Part shown: positions 50,969-59,534 of the stretch, piece by piece
Layout of the letters: the number at the start of each line of letters is the position of its first letter
Position numbering within the stretch: position 1 is the stretch's first letter
NCBI RefSeq assembly: GCF_004357995.1
Contig: NZ_SMTK01000003.1
Span: forward strand, 124,001 to 188,000
Source of the DNA: Arthrobacter crusticola
GTDB taxonomy: Bacteria > Actinomycetota > Actinomycetes > Actinomycetales > Micrococcaceae
Direction of reading: 5' to 3'
Length of the DNA stretch: 64,000 nt
The notes under the pieces: model-generated
Database searches by the model: none
Told to the model about the DNA's origin: nothing
The model's input: only the letters and a program-made list of their open reading frames with translations
Made by a program: the position numbers and the translations under genes

Positions 50969-51397
50969 TTGAAACACCCCGCGGTTGTAGCGCTCGGCAT
51001 CGCGGGAATTCTCCTCGCCGGGTGCGGCGCCGACTCCCGGACAGACGCGACTGCCGACTACCTCACACCGGGGGTCAAGGTGGCCGTCTCGGCGCTGACG
51101 GACGAGGAACTGCACGAGAAGGCGTTCCTCGACTACGTCCGCCGGGAGCACCCCGACCTGCAGTTCATGAAGGGCGACCAGATCATCACCATCGCCATGA
51201 GCTTTTGCAGGATGTACGACCAGGGCGGGGCCGCGCAGGATGCGAACAGCCTGATCCGTGCAGGGGACGCATCAGGTTCATACACCCCCGAGGAGTTGAA
51301 AACCATCTCCGGGGCCGGTGTCGCGTCCTTCTGCCCGCAGCACGTCAATAAGTTCCGGCAGGAAATGGCGATGCAGCAGGAGCCGATCCTCAGGTAA
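50969..51397 (+). CDS. DUF732-like lipoprotein
   Basis: 142 residues. A lipobox (LLAGC, Cys at about residue 19) follows a short signal sequence. The mature part (DEELHEKAFLDYVRREHPDL, ICRMYD-like FCRMYDQGG) matches the pattern of DUF732 lipoproteins of actinobacteria, whose role is unknown. The start is TTG at 50969, supported by TAGGAGGAC just upstream. Two cysteines in the mature chain could form a disulfide. Confidence 0.72.
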   Translation: MKHPAVVALGIAGILLAGCGADSRTDATADYLTPGVKVAVSALTDEELHEKAFLDYVRREHPDLQFMKGDQIITIAMSFCRMYDQGGAAQDANSLIRAGDASGSYTPEELKTISGAGVASFCPQHVNKFRQEMAMQQEPILR

Positions 51398-51450
51398 CGA
51401 GCCGTGTCCGCCCCGTCGGTATCGGCCGTGCGGCACGAGGGCAGCAGCGT

Positions 51451-51678
51451 TCAGCCGCTGACGCTGCTGGGGTCGTTCCCGTAGGAGTTCCGTTCCCCGA
51501 TCGTCCCGTCGATATTCCTGATGATGTGCTCCACCTTCTCCGCCTTGGCGACACTCCGGCCGATCCCGGCCGCCTCCTCCTTGGTGGCAGAAAGGCCCCA
51601 GGGCTTGTCGTCGACCGCCTGGCGCCGGTTCATCCACAAGCCCACGTCGTGGAACGTCTCAATGTCTCCCCTGGGCAT
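51451..51678 (-). CDS. DUF2188-type small protein
   Basis: 75 residues; the centre reads SATKEEAAGIGRSVAKAEKVEHIIRN then GTIGERNSYGNDP, the strand-helix-strand plan of DUF2188 (proteins of two GxGW... repeats in many bacteria). Function unknown. GAGGAG lies before the ATG. Confidence 0.75.
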   Translation of the reverse strand: MPRGDIETFHDVGLWMNRRQAVDDKPWGLSATKEEAAGIGRSVAKAEKVEHIIRNIDGTIGERNSYGNDPSSVSG

Positions 51679-52040
51679 GGGATCTCCTCTCGTTGGACCC
51701 TAGAGCGTCACCATACCGAGCGGAGAATGGCGGCGGCCACCTATTCCTTCGGGGAGGGTCGATTCCGGACCGCGCATGCGTCCGCGGCGGGAAATCGGCG
51801 CCGGCCGGGGCCGTCACAGGCGCACTCGCAAAGCGTTGTACGACCGTGACCAGCAGCACCTGCTGCTTGTGGCTGTGCGGCTGTATGGTCCTCCTATCGC
51901 GCGGCTTGTGGGGGCAGCCGCGGACGGTGACGCACGGTGTGCGGCGGCCAGGAACAGCCCCAATTGGGCTTCAACGAGTTTCGGATCCCTCCGCCCGCTT
52001 TGATGCGGAGGGCCGTTTGTCAGAGGGGCCTCCCTTCCAG
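51679..52040. promoter_or_regulatory. 362-bp region upstream of the proline-rich lipoprotein
   Basis: No credible gene; the frame open through it has no start support. An 8-bp hairpin CCCTCCGC (51987-51994) / GCGGAGGG (52005-52012), followed by CCGTTTGT, lies about 30 bases before the lipoprotein ATG and could be a terminator or leader structure. Confidence 0.4.
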
Positions 52041-52736
52041 ATGAAAGTGCCTACAGTGAACACTCGGTTCCTCCTCTCCTTTTCAATCACGGCGATGCTG
52101 CTGGCGGGGTGCGCCGCACCGACCGCCTCTGGGCCCGCCGAACGTCCCGCACCCAGACCTTCGACCTCCTCCGTCCCCCCGACTCAGAGTGAGGAGCCGG
52201 AGGCCCCGGCCGTGTCCGCGGACCCGACTCCCCCGCCGGTTCCGTCCTCCGCACCGGCTCCACCGCCCGCACCCGCCACCGCTTCTGCGCCGCCGGCGGC
52301 CCCGGACCCTGCACCATTCATTCCGGAGGCACCACAGCCCACAGCACCACAGGCCCCTGCGGCATGGACACCGCCCCCTGCGCCCACCTCCGAAGCCCCC
52401 GTGGCCCAGCCTCCCGCGCCGGTGTACCCCGACCTGGTTCCCGCCACCGCCGCTGACGAGCCCCGGGTGGAGCGTATGGCAGGTTCCACCTGGACCATCT
52501 CCGGAGGCGGTTATGAACCGGGTGCACAAATCCATGTGTGGCTACTCCGGTACCAGACCGATACTGACCTCCTTAATGCTCCTGTGGTCACTGCCGACGC
52601 GAACGGCCGCTACTCGATGCAGGTCACGTTGTCGGCCGACCTCGCCCCGGGCCGCTACGGAGTGTTGGTCTGGTCCCCGCCGTTCCAGGAGGAGGCTAAG
52701 AGGCACGCGACCGTCGACGTCGTCGCTCCGGCCTGA
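52041..52736 (+). CDS. Proline-rich lipoprotein with C-terminal Ig-like domain
   Basis: 231 residues. A signal sequence and lipobox (MLLAGCAAP, Cys at about residue 24) are followed by ~110 residues of Pro/Ala-rich spacer that would span the cell wall, then a beta-rich C-terminus (TISGGGYEPGAQIHVWLL ... LAPGRYGVLVWSPPF). The fold resembles bacterial Ig-like 'GFxPG' modules. ATG at 52041 or GTG at 52056 are both possible. Function unknown. Confidence 0.7.
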   Translation: MKVPTVNTRFLLSFSITAMLLAGCAAPTASGPAERPAPRPSTSSVPPTQSEEPEAPAVSADPTPPPVPSSAPAPPPAPATASAPPAAPDPAPFIPEAPQPTAPQAPAAWTPPPAPTSEAPVAQPPAPVYPDLVPATAADEPRVERMAGSTWTISGGGYEPGAQIHVWLLRYQTDTDLLNAPVVTADANGRYSMQVTLSADLAPGRYGVLVWSPPFQEEAKRHATVDVVAPA

Positions 52737-52833
52737 CCGGACGGGTTCGCGTTCCGGCTGAAGCTTTCGGGCCCTCCCTCCCGGGTAATGGAATTGCGTG
52801 AAAGAATGTGCAATCAAACCCCGAGGAGGCATC

Positions 52834-53619
52834 GTGGCCGAGACAAGGTTGAGCGGGTCCGGAAGCGCCGGGCGGGAGCAGGACAGCGATCCCGCTGTCC
52901 TGGCCCTGTCGGTCCTCACCGTGGTGATTTCGACCGGGCTGGTCGGCGTGCGGCTGCTGGCCGGGCGCAGGGCAAAGAAGGCCGTCGCCGTGAGTGCCAG
53001 GATGCTGGCTATTGACACCGCCGTCACGCTTCACGAGAAGGCCTGGAAACTTGCCGGAGGCGACCAGGACGTCGCCGGGGTGCACCACCGGCTCGACCGC
53101 GCCTACGCCGACGTTTCCGCCCTGGTGCTGGATCTCGGCGGGTCGGGGCGGGCTCCCTACGAGGGCCCCAGCTTCGAGGAGAGGCTGCGCCTGGCGGTGG
53201 AGGAGGCCAGGACGGCGCTCGACCGCTTCGAAGCGTTCACGCCGCCGGATCCTGAGCGCGTGATGGCCGAGGTGAGCAGCACGCGGGATGTCCTCGAAAC
53301 GGCCGTCCGACCGCGCGCTGAGGAGGCCGGGGTGCCATGGATGTCCAACGAGCTGGCGTCACAGTGGGACCATCTCAACTGGGAGCCCTACCGTTTCATC
53401 GAAGAGGGTGAGGGCGCCGCCGCCCTCGCCGCGGCCGTTGACCGCTACCTTGAGGACGGCCGGTCCACTGAGGACCTGCTGGCCGCGCTGACCAGAATGA
53501 AGGGTGAGCTTGAAGACCGGCGGGACTGTGTCTATGTGATCGGGTTGCTCATCGACTTCACCTTCGACCTGGCCGAGAGCTTTGGCGCCCGCCCCACAAA
53601 GACATCGCCGCGGACCTAG
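52834..53619 (+). CDS. Membrane-anchored protein, unknown function
   Basis: 261 residues. One N-terminal membrane helix (AVLALSVLTVVISTGLVGVRLL, about 22-43, quoted in part) precedes a long helical, charged region (AVEEARTALDRFEAF, AALTRMKGELEDRR). The GTG at 52834 is favoured by GAGGAGG four bases upstream; the frame is open from an earlier GTG at 52798. No family recognised. Confidence 0.65.
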   Translation: MAETRLSGSGSAGREQDSDPAVLALSVLTVVISTGLVGVRLLAGRRAKKAVAVSARMLAIDTAVTLHEKAWKLAGGDQDVAGVHHRLDRAYADVSALVLDLGGSGRAPYEGPSFEERLRLAVEEARTALDRFEAFTPPDPERVMAEVSSTRDVLETAVRPRAEEAGVPWMSNELASQWDHLNWEPYRFIEEGEGAAALAAAVDRYLEDGRSTEDLLAALTRMKGELEDRRDCVYVIGLLIDFTFDLAESFGARPTKTSPRT

Positions 53620-53715
53620 CGGCCCGGCCCGGGGAAGGGTCCCGGATAAATGACGACGGTGCCGGAAACGGAGCCGGTCTCAAAGCCGGGTGCGATTGAC
53701 GCTAACAGTGGAGGC

Positions 53716-54072
53716 CTAAGCCGCACGCCCGAGCGCGCCTGAACCCACGAGTGCGTCGGCGGCCGCAAGCGGCGCCAGGAGCAGCTGGCGTTGGCGGTCG
53801 GTGAAAAGTTCGGGGAAGCTGATGGCCAGGTGGGCGCCGTAGAGGGAGCAGCAGATGAAGTAGGTCCCATCGGTGCCGCCCATGACGGTGCTGACCAAAG
53901 CCCTGATCCGGGGCAGGTCCACCGACCGGCCTCGGCCAGCCATCGCCCGGGCGGCCCCGCGGTAATCGGTGTGTTCCTCGGACTCCCGGGAAGCCTCGGC
54001 GGCGCCAAGAAGCTGCTCGCGTGTCCAGGGGCGATCGAAGATTTGCGGTGCGGGAAGGACGGCGGTGTTCAT
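53716..54072 (-). CDS. Small hypothetical protein
   Basis: 118 residues, alpha-helical, with no signal or motif recognised (FDRPWTREQLLGAAEASRE near the start). GC-rich third positions and a weak ribosome-binding site support coding. It lies upstream of nothing co-directional; function unknown. Confidence 0.5.
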   Translation of the reverse strand: MNTAVLPAPQIFDRPWTREQLLGAAEASRESEEHTDYRGAARAMAGRGRSVDLPRIRALVSTVMGGTDGTYFICCSLYGAHLAISFPELFTDRQRQLLLAPLAAADALVGSGALGRAA

Positions 54073-54203
54073 GGTGTTCCTCGGTGGCCCGGCCTAAACG
54101 TCGTAGTCAGACTATGTGCTGCCACTGACAATTCGGCGCCGAACCCGCCTCCGGATGGGCGCGGGTCCGACGCCGCAAGGGGCCGGTCGGGGAAACTCCG
54201 CCT

Positions 54204-54506
54204 TTAGCCTTCGCACTCCCTGCAGTACTTGGCGCCGTTCTTTTCCAGCGCCAGCTGGCTGCGGTGGTGGACGAGGAAACAGGACATGCAGGTGAACTCG
54301 TCCTCCTGGACGGGAACGACCTCGACGAGCAGTTCGTCATCGACGACAGCTCCGGGAAGATCGAAGCCCTCGGCGGTGTCGCCGTCCTCGACGTCGATCA
54401 ACGCGGTCTGCGTGGTGGCGCTGCGTTGGGCCTGAATCGCCTCGAGCGATTCGTTGGCCGGCTGGTCTTCCTGCGCGACGCGGGGAGCGTCGTAATCGGT
54501 TGCCAT
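54204..54506 (-). CDS. DUF4193 protein (copy 1)
   Basis: 100 residues beginning MATDYDAPR and ending CRECEG. It has a long acidic middle and four cysteines in two pairs (CMSC, CREC), suggesting one zinc. DUF4193 proteins are conserved and abundant in actinobacteria with unknown function; mycobacterial homologues are essential-type small proteins. A paralogue lies at 59795-60097. The start at 54506 is set by homology to that copy. Confidence 0.88.
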   Translation of the reverse strand: MATDYDAPRVAQEDQPANESLEAIQAQRSATTQTALIDVEDGDTAEGFDLPGAVVDDELLVEVVPVQEDEFTCMSCFLVHHRSQLALEKNGAKYCRECEG

Positions 54507-54741
54507 GGGGGAATTGCTTTCTTCTAGGAATGGACGCTGCACCAGAGTACATGTCGGGGCTGGAAAGGAAAGTCATGGACCGCTCCGGGCGGGAGCCCTA
54601 GAGTTGACGGTTTCGCTGCAGGCGCCGGGGGGAACGGCCCCGGGTGACGGCACCGACCGCGACGCGTTCCCGCTTTCTCTCCTCCGTCCGCCCTCTTTCA
54701 GTTACGGTTGACGGATAGACAAAACTTTACTGGAGTGAAAG

Positions 54742-55569
54742 GTGGGGTGGCGGGTGTTTGCAATGGACAGGTATGCCCAGCAGTGGCTGAGCATCGAAAG
54801 CGCGTCGGCCGCCGGGCTTGACTCCTATGACCTGTGGCTCAATTACGCAGGGATGGGCGGCCGTCTCGACCCGCTCGACGTCGAGGCCTACCTCTACGGG
54901 CTCCTGGTACTGCCCTCCCTTGAGCGGGACCTCGTTGCCCACGCCATCAATGAGATGCTCGAGGACCGCGGCTCCACTGTTCAGCCGGCGCCCTACAGCA
55001 CGGGTGAGGTGTCGGCGGCCGCCGGCTATTCCGGCCAGCCCGGCGGCTGGCTCGACCCGGCCCTCAGCACCCTCGGTACCGCCGGCGCTATCCAGGCCGT
55101 TCAACGCGAAGCGGAGCTGCGGCGGCTCGCGTCACTGAGCCGCACCGGGCTTCTCGACACCCCGGGGGAGCCGCGGTTCGACCGGATCACCCGGCGCGCC
55201 CAACGCCAGTTCGGTGTCAGCTCGTCCTCGATTGCCCTGATCACCGGGGACAGCCAGTTCATCAAGTCCCTCGCCGGGCCCATCGGCCAGAACCTGCCCC
55301 GCGAAATCGCCTTCTGCAACCAGACCATTCGCGCCGACAGGATGCTCGTCGTCCCGGATACGCTCAATGACGCCCTCTTCAGCTCAAGTCCGCTGGTCCA
55401 GGGGGAACCGCACATCCGTTTCTACGCGGGCCACCCGCTGACCGGTCCGGGCGGCTGGAGGATCGGAAGCCTGTGCGTCATCGACGACAAGCCGCGGGCG
55501 TTCAGCGACACAGACGCAGCCAACCTGAAATCCCTCGCGGCACTCGCGCAGCAGGAAATAGACCGCTAG
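54742..55569 (+). CDS. GAF domain protein
   Basis: 275 residues. The N-terminal ~110 residues are helical and unassigned. Residues about 130-275 form a GAF domain of the phytochrome-like 'phosphodiesterase/kinase sensor' group: RLASLSRTGLLDTPGEPRFD, SIALITGDSQFIKSLAG, FCNQTIRADRMLVVPDTLND, RFYAGHPLTGPGGWRIGSLC. No output domain follows, so it probably works with a partner. GTG 54742 has GGAG six bases upstream; ATG 54763 is the alternative. Confidence 0.78.
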   Translation: MGWRVFAMDRYAQQWLSIESASAAGLDSYDLWLNYAGMGGRLDPLDVEAYLYGLLVLPSLERDLVAHAINEMLEDRGSTVQPAPYSTGEVSAAAGYSGQPGGWLDPALSTLGTAGAIQAVQREAELRRLASLSRTGLLDTPGEPRFDRITRRAQRQFGVSSSSIALITGDSQFIKSLAGPIGQNLPREIAFCNQTIRADRMLVVPDTLNDALFSSSPLVQGEPHIRFYAGHPLTGPGGWRIGSLCVIDDKPRAFSDTDAANLKSLAALAQQEIDR

Positions 55570-55622
55570 GTCCAGCGGATTCCCGCCTGCGGATACGCCA
55601 CCAACCCGCCCGGGCAGTACAG

Positions 55623-56357
55623 CTAGTCCCGGGGCCGGTGGCGGGCGAAAGCGACGACGGCGCCCGCAAGCAGGATGAGCGTCCCGGCGATCCCCGCCAC
55701 CCGGCTGACCTTCGCCGTGCTGGCGGCCGCAGTGTCGGGCGCAGCCGCTTCGGCGGCCTCTTCCTCCGACGGGGCCGCTGATCCTTCGGGAAGCTGGCTG
55801 GCGAACGGTGCCGTCGCGAAGGGTGCGGTTGCAAACTTGGGCGCGCTGGGCTTGAGCTTGGGCGGAACGACCATCTTGGGCGCGGCGGGTGCTGCCGGGA
55901 GGATCTGGGGAGCGGGAACCACGGGCAGCAAAACCGGCGGTTGCTGCACGACCGGTGCCACCGGGGCGGGCGCCGGTGGCGCTTCGGGCGTCGGTTCCGG
56001 GGTCGGTTCGGGCGTCGGCTCCGGCGTCGGCTCGGGCGTCGGCTCCGGCGTCGGCTCGGGCGTCGGCTCCGGGCTGGGGACTTGCGTCGGCGGTGGAGTC
56101 GTCGGTTCCACCGGAGTCGTGGGCGGAGGGTCCGTCGTGGGTTGGGGGTCGGGATCCGACGGCCCTGGATCGGTGGGCGGTGCCGGCTCACCCGGCGGCT
56201 CCTGTTGGCCCTTCTGCTGCCCGGGCGGCACGCCCCCGTCCTTTTCCGCTGCCACCTGGACGGCGTACGCGCTCACGCCGGGGGATCCCAGAAGGATCAC
56301 CGCGCTCAGCGCCACTGCTCCCGCAGCCGATTTCAGCCAGCTCTCAGCCTTACGCAC
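55623..56357 (-). CDS. Secreted wall-spanning protein with PEPT repeats and C-terminal membrane anchor
   Basis: 244 residues. A signal peptide (SWLKSAAGAVALSAVILLG) ends near AYAVQ, followed by Pro-rich sequence with about eight tandem PEPT units (about 80-115) and a Pro/Ala stretch. One C-terminal membrane helix (GIAGTLILLAGAVVAFA) with a basic tail RHRPRD follows. There is no LPXTG before the helix, so it is a membrane rather than sortase anchor. GTG 56357 follows GGGGAG with good spacing. Function unknown. Confidence 0.72.
   Translation of the reverse strand: MRKAESWLKSAAGAVALSAVILLGSPGVSAYAVQVAAEKDGGVPPGQQKGQQEPPGEPAPPTDPGPSDPDPQPTTDPPPTTPVEPTTPPPTQVPSPEPTPEPTPEPTPEPTPEPTPEPTPEPTPEAPPAPAPVAPVVQQPPVLLPVVPAPQILPAAPAAPKMVVPPKLKPSAPKFATAPFATAPFASQLPEGSAAPSEEEAAEAAAPDTAAASTAKVSRVAGIAGTLILLAGAVVAFARHRPRD
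55985..56074. repeat. In-frame 12-bp tandem repeat encoding PEPT units
   Basis: Alternating GGCGTCGGCTCC and GGCGTCGGCTCG type units repeated about seven times within the wall-spanning protein gene; likely length-variable between strains. Confidence 0.8.
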
Positions 56358-56487
56358 CGAATACTCCCCAGACTGCAGGGGCCTCCGCCCTGCGGACCTT
56401 ACCCTATCCGGAGGGTTCAGGGAACGCACCAACTATTCGCTGAGGGGCACCCCTTGCCATTTGGTCGGGATGATGGCATCCAGGCTG

Positions 56488-57003
56488 TTACCGGCCGGCG
56501 CCCTTCAGGGATCCCGGGGCCGAGGCCCCCTCATATTCGCCGGCGAGGCAGATAACCTCCCGGTCGCCCTTCCAGGTCCAGGTTTGATCCGTGGGGTAGA
56601 AGGTGTACATGTCGAGTACCGATTCCTCGTACCGAAGGCCGATGAAGCGCTCGAACTCGTCGAGGCAGAAGGCATCGGAGGCTTCGAGGACCGCGTCCTC
56701 GCCGGGGTATTCCCCTTCGGGAAGATAGGTCACCGCGTAGGTCTCGAGGTCGTGCGTCTCGGTGCACGGAACCACGGTGAGTTCGTAGATGTCGCCGTCG
56801 CCCGGGTCCATGATGCAGTCACCTGTCGTGATGGAGAACGGGTTCGTTTCCAGCTCCTCAGTCACGGCGCCTGTTTTATCGCGAACCGGGACGTCCCGGT
56901 AGAAGCTGCACGCCGACAGTGGGCCCAACAACCCGAAAACCAGCAGAACCCCCAGCAGCCTTGAATACCCCGCCGGCACGCGGACATTGACGGCAACCCC
57001 CAT
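56488..57003 (-). CDS. Septum-formation-family lipoprotein
   Basis: 171 residues. A signal sequence with a lipobox-like LSACS (Cys about 32) is followed by a domain with paired Cys (TTGDCIMDPGDG, TVVPCTETHDLE, DAFCLDEFERF, EVICLAGEYEG), the pattern of the 'septum formation' domain of actinobacterial lipoproteins. Role unknown, possibly cell envelope. GGGGGAAG lies before the ATG. Confidence 0.75.
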   Translation of the reverse strand: MGVAVNVRVPAGYSRLLGVLLVFGLLGPLSACSFYRDVPVRDKTGAVTEELETNPFSITTGDCIMDPGDGDIYELTVVPCTETHDLETYAVTYLPEGEYPGEDAVLEASDAFCLDEFERFIGLRYEESVLDMYTFYPTDQTWTWKGDREVICLAGEYEGASAPGSLKGAGR

Positions 57004-57088
57004 TGCACTTCCCCCATGTGATCAACGCTTTTCCTCGGGACAATACAGCACGTCGGGGTGTGCCCGGGTGGAATGCCATACTCGGGGG

Positions 57089-57532
57089 ATGACCGTCTAC
57101 TTCGAGCGCACCACCCGCTCGCCGCTGCCCGTGCGGGAGCTATTTGAGCGGTCCCGCAGCATCGATGCGCACCGGGAATCGATGGCCCACTCCCGGGAGC
57201 GGGCGGTGGCAGGGGTGACCTCCGGAACGATTTCCCTTGGCGAGCAGGTGACTTGGCGGGCGTGGCACTTCGGCCTCCCCATTTCCATGACCAGCCGCAT
57301 CACCGAAATGGAGCCGCCTCACCGGTTCGTTGACGAGCAGGTCCGGGGGCCGTTCCGCAGCTTCCGGCACGAGCACGAATTCCGCGGGGAACCCGGTGGG
57401 TCGGTGATGATCGACCGCATCGAGTTCTCGGCGCCGCTGCGCCCGCTGGGGCGCGCCGCCGAACGGGTCTTCCTGGCTGCCTATCTTCAGAAGCTCATCG
57501 ATGTCCGCAACGAGTACCTGGCCAAGCCCTGA
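57089..57532 (+). CDS. SRPBCC family protein (polyketide-cyclase/START-like)
   Basis: 147 residues with a helix-grip pattern: MTVYFERTTRSPLPVRELFE, then WRAWHFGLPISMTSRITEME, PPHRFVDEQVRGPFRSFRHEH and a C-terminal helix. Homologues are annotated cell division inhibitor-like or lipid-binding; no function is proven. CATACT (57077-57082) lies six bases before the ATG (leaderless). Confidence 0.8.
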   Translation: MTVYFERTTRSPLPVRELFERSRSIDAHRESMAHSRERAVAGVTSGTISLGEQVTWRAWHFGLPISMTSRITEMEPPHRFVDEQVRGPFRSFRHEHEFRGEPGGSVMIDRIEFSAPLRPLGRAAERVFLAAYLQKLIDVRNEYLAKP

Positions 57533-57592
57533 ATCACCCCGTGCCGGTGCGTCGGCCGCGGGGCTATTGACGGCCGCTGCGGGCGGCGCTAG

Positions 57593-57627
57593 TTTATCGA
57601 CATTCATAAACAACGAATTTCGATAAA
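57593..57627. promoter_or_regulatory. 13-bp inverted repeat operator of the DUF2975/XRE operon
   Basis: TTTATCGACATTC (57593-57605) and GAATTTCGATAAA (57615-57627) are inverted at 12 of 13 positions around a 9-base spacer, ending eleven bases before the DUF2975 start. AT-rich and well placed for the small XRE regulator encoded two genes on to repress its own operon. Confidence 0.75.
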
Positions 57628-57637
57628 GGGTGGAGAT

Positions 57638-58285
57638 ATGGCAGTAGCGGGTCGGAAATCGCCATCGAGGCCGAAGCGGAAGCCCGCGCTGGCGGTTTCC
57701 CGCGTCGAGGCCATGTTTCTGATGGTCGTGGCTGCCGTTGTTGGAGTCGCGGCCACGGCCCTCGCGCTCGCCGAGATCCGCGCCCTCCTTACCGGGCCGG
57801 TGACCCTGGACCTGCCCCTTCGGAATGTCGTCACACCCCGGATCGACGGCGTGATCGAGGAAGTGAGGGGCGCGCGCTACAGCAGTGTCGAGGTGGACTT
57901 CGAGTCGGTGCCCGCCACCGAGGGCCTGCTGCTCGCCGTCTCGGCCGGGCTCCAGGCCCTGATCGTTGTCGCCGTCTGCGTGATGGTGTGGGTCCTGTGC
58001 CGGCGGGTCGTGGCGGACCGGACGTTCACCCGGGGTGCGGAAGGGGCCATCGGCGTCGTGGGCATCCTCGTGGCGGTCGCCGGCACGCTGGCCCAGGCGC
58101 TCGGCTCCGCCGGGAAGGATCGGCTTGTTGGGTACTCGGGGTTGTTCCCCGGGGCGGACGACCGGACCGTCTTCTTCCTTGAGTTCAACCCAACTCCGGT
58201 GGTCATCGGGCTGGTGATGACGCTCTTTGCGACGCTCGTGCACCGCGGCCGGCGGCTCCAGGACGACGTCGTCGGGCTGGTCTGA
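57638..58285 (+). CDS. DUF2975 membrane protein
   Basis: 215 residues with about four helices: one near the N-terminus (AMFLMVVAAVVGVAATALALA, about 24-44, quoted in part), a luminal loop, then helices near 105-125, 140-165 and 180-200. In many bacteria DUF2975 proteins pair with a small XRE regulator (YoaS/YozG pair), as here. Function unknown; possibly a membrane sensor or toxin-like partner. The TGATG overlap couples it to the regulator gene. Confidence 0.82.
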   Translation: MAVAGRKSPSRPKRKPALAVSRVEAMFLMVVAAVVGVAATALALAEIRALLTGPVTLDLPLRNVVTPRIDGVIEEVRGARYSSVEVDFESVPATEGLLLAVSAGLQALIVVAVCVMVWVLCRRVVADRTFTRGAEGAIGVVGILVAVAGTLAQALGSAGKDRLVGYSGLFPGADDRTVFFLEFNPTPVVIGLVMTLFATLVHRGRRLQDDVVGLV

Positions 58286-58512
58286 TGCCCGCCGAGTCCG
58301 GGGAGCGCATCCATTGCCGCCTCGATGAACTGCTCGAAGCCAGGGAGATGACCCTGACCGAGCTCAGCCGCCGGGTCGGAGTAAGCCTGGTCAACCTCTC
58401 GATCCTCAAGAACGACAGAGCTCGGGCGATCCGCTTTTCGACCCTGGCCGCGGTGTGCGAGGTGCTCGACTGCCAGGTGGGCGAGCTGCTGGTGGTGGCG
58501 GATCCCGGCTGA
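58285..58512 (+). CDS. YozG-like XRE family regulator
   Basis: 75 residues, a single HTH: CRLDELLEAREMTLTELSRRV, GVSLVNLSILKNDRARAIRF, then VCEVLDCQVGELLVVA. It is translationally coupled to the DUF2975 gene. It probably binds the 13-bp dyad at 57593-57627 and represses the operon. Confidence 0.87.
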   Translation: MPAESGERIHCRLDELLEAREMTLTELSRRVGVSLVNLSILKNDRARAIRFSTLAAVCEVLDCQVGELLVVADPG

Positions 58513-58558
58513 CCAGGGACCCGGCCCCTTCCGGCCAGGGCGCGGCGCGCTGTCCGGC

Positions 58559-58825
58559 TCAGCCGGAACGGTCGCCGCGGCGGCCGGCCAGCCGGGTGTA
58601 CATCCGGCCCAGTGGTGCCAGCCAGGACATCACGAGCGCGATCGTGAAGACCTCGCTCACCAGGGATCCGGCGCTTCCTGCCGGGATGAACTGGTGGACG
58701 GTGAGCAGGGCGGCCGCCAGCAGCAACCCCTTCTTAAGGACCCGCAGCGCGGGCGGCGGCAGCGGCCGGGGCCAGGCGTAGAATCCTTCGCCCGGTTCGA
58801 CGCCGTAGGTCGTCTCGGATTCCAT
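58559..58825 (-). CDS. Small membrane protein
   Basis: 88 residues with two hydrophobic helices (KKGLLLAAALLTVHQFI and VFTIALVMSWLAPLGRMY). AAGGGGG lies before the ATG. No family recognised. Confidence 0.6.
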   Translation of the reverse strand: MESETTYGVEPGEGFYAWPRPLPPPALRVLKKGLLLAAALLTVHQFIPAGSAGSLVSEVFTIALVMSWLAPLGRMYTRLAGRRGDRSG

Positions 58826-58973
58826 ATGCCCCCTTGCCGGTCAATTCGGCCGCCCGCTCCGGGAGAAGCAGCCGGGCTCTTCCTTAACCCTACGCGTTCC
58901 GGTGGCCCGGCCTGCTGTCAGCTTTCCGCACAGCGCAGGACCGGCGCTGAGCCGGCCGGGTGCAGCGGCGGGG

Positions 58974-59534
58974 TCAGGCCGAGGGGCCGGTGCCTCCTGT
59001 GGCGCCCTGCGTCGTGGTTCCGACCGGAGGGGCCTGGTGCTCGTCCTGATTGAGGACCTCGCGCATCTGGGTGAGGAAGTCGATGACCGCACGGGCGTCA
59101 GCGTCGCTGAGCGCTGCCGCCACCGCCATCATGCGGGCATGCATTCCGCCCAGGGTGGCGCGGACCTCGGTATCGGAGTCCGTTGTGGGCCGGATCACCA
59201 AGGCCCTGCGGTCGGTGGGGTGGTCCTCCCGGCGGGCGTGTCCGCTGGCCACGAGCCGGTCGATGAGGGTGGTCGTCGAGGCGGAGGAAATGCCAAGCTT
59301 CGCTCCGAGGTCCTTCGGGCCGATCCGCTCACCTGCCTGCTCGGCCTGCAGGAGGAACCGGACAGCGATCAGATCGGTTTCGTTCATTCCCATGGAATCC
59401 CGGGTCCGTCGCCGCATCGCGGTCTCTGCGCTGCGGTAGTCCCGCAGCGCGTTGAGGACGTCCAGGCCCCGCTCCAGGTCCGGCTCCGGGGCGTACCAGT
59501 AGCCGGATGAAGGTCTGGGACGCTGCTGTGCCAT
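58974..59534 (-). CDS. MarR family transcriptional regulator
   Basis: 186 residues. The winged helix runs from about 50 to 125: TDLIAVRFLLQAEQAGERIG, then DLGAKLGISSASTTTLIDRLV and the wing RREDHPTDRRALV. The C-terminus is an unstructured Gln/Gly/Thr-rich tail. It probably represses a nearby or distant stress gene; no clear target adjoins. TAGCAT lies six bases before the ATG (leaderless). Confidence 0.85.
   Translation of the reverse strand: MAQQRPRPSSGYWYAPEPDLERGLDVLNALRDYRSAETAMRRRTRDSMGMNETDLIAVRFLLQAEQAGERIGPKDLGAKLGISSASTTTLIDRLVASGHARREDHPTDRRALVIRPTTDSDTEVRATLGGMHARMMAVAAALSDADARAVIDFLTQMREVLNQDEHQAPPVGTTTQGATGGTGPSA

Noticed and set aside
55985..56074. CRISPR-like array
   Set aside because: Short in-frame codon repeat without spacers; no CRISPR array or cas gene was seen anywhere in the window.
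55623..56357. Sortase-anchored protein (LPEGS as LPXTG)
   Set aside because: The motif lies about 50 residues before the membrane helix and lacks Thr-Gly.
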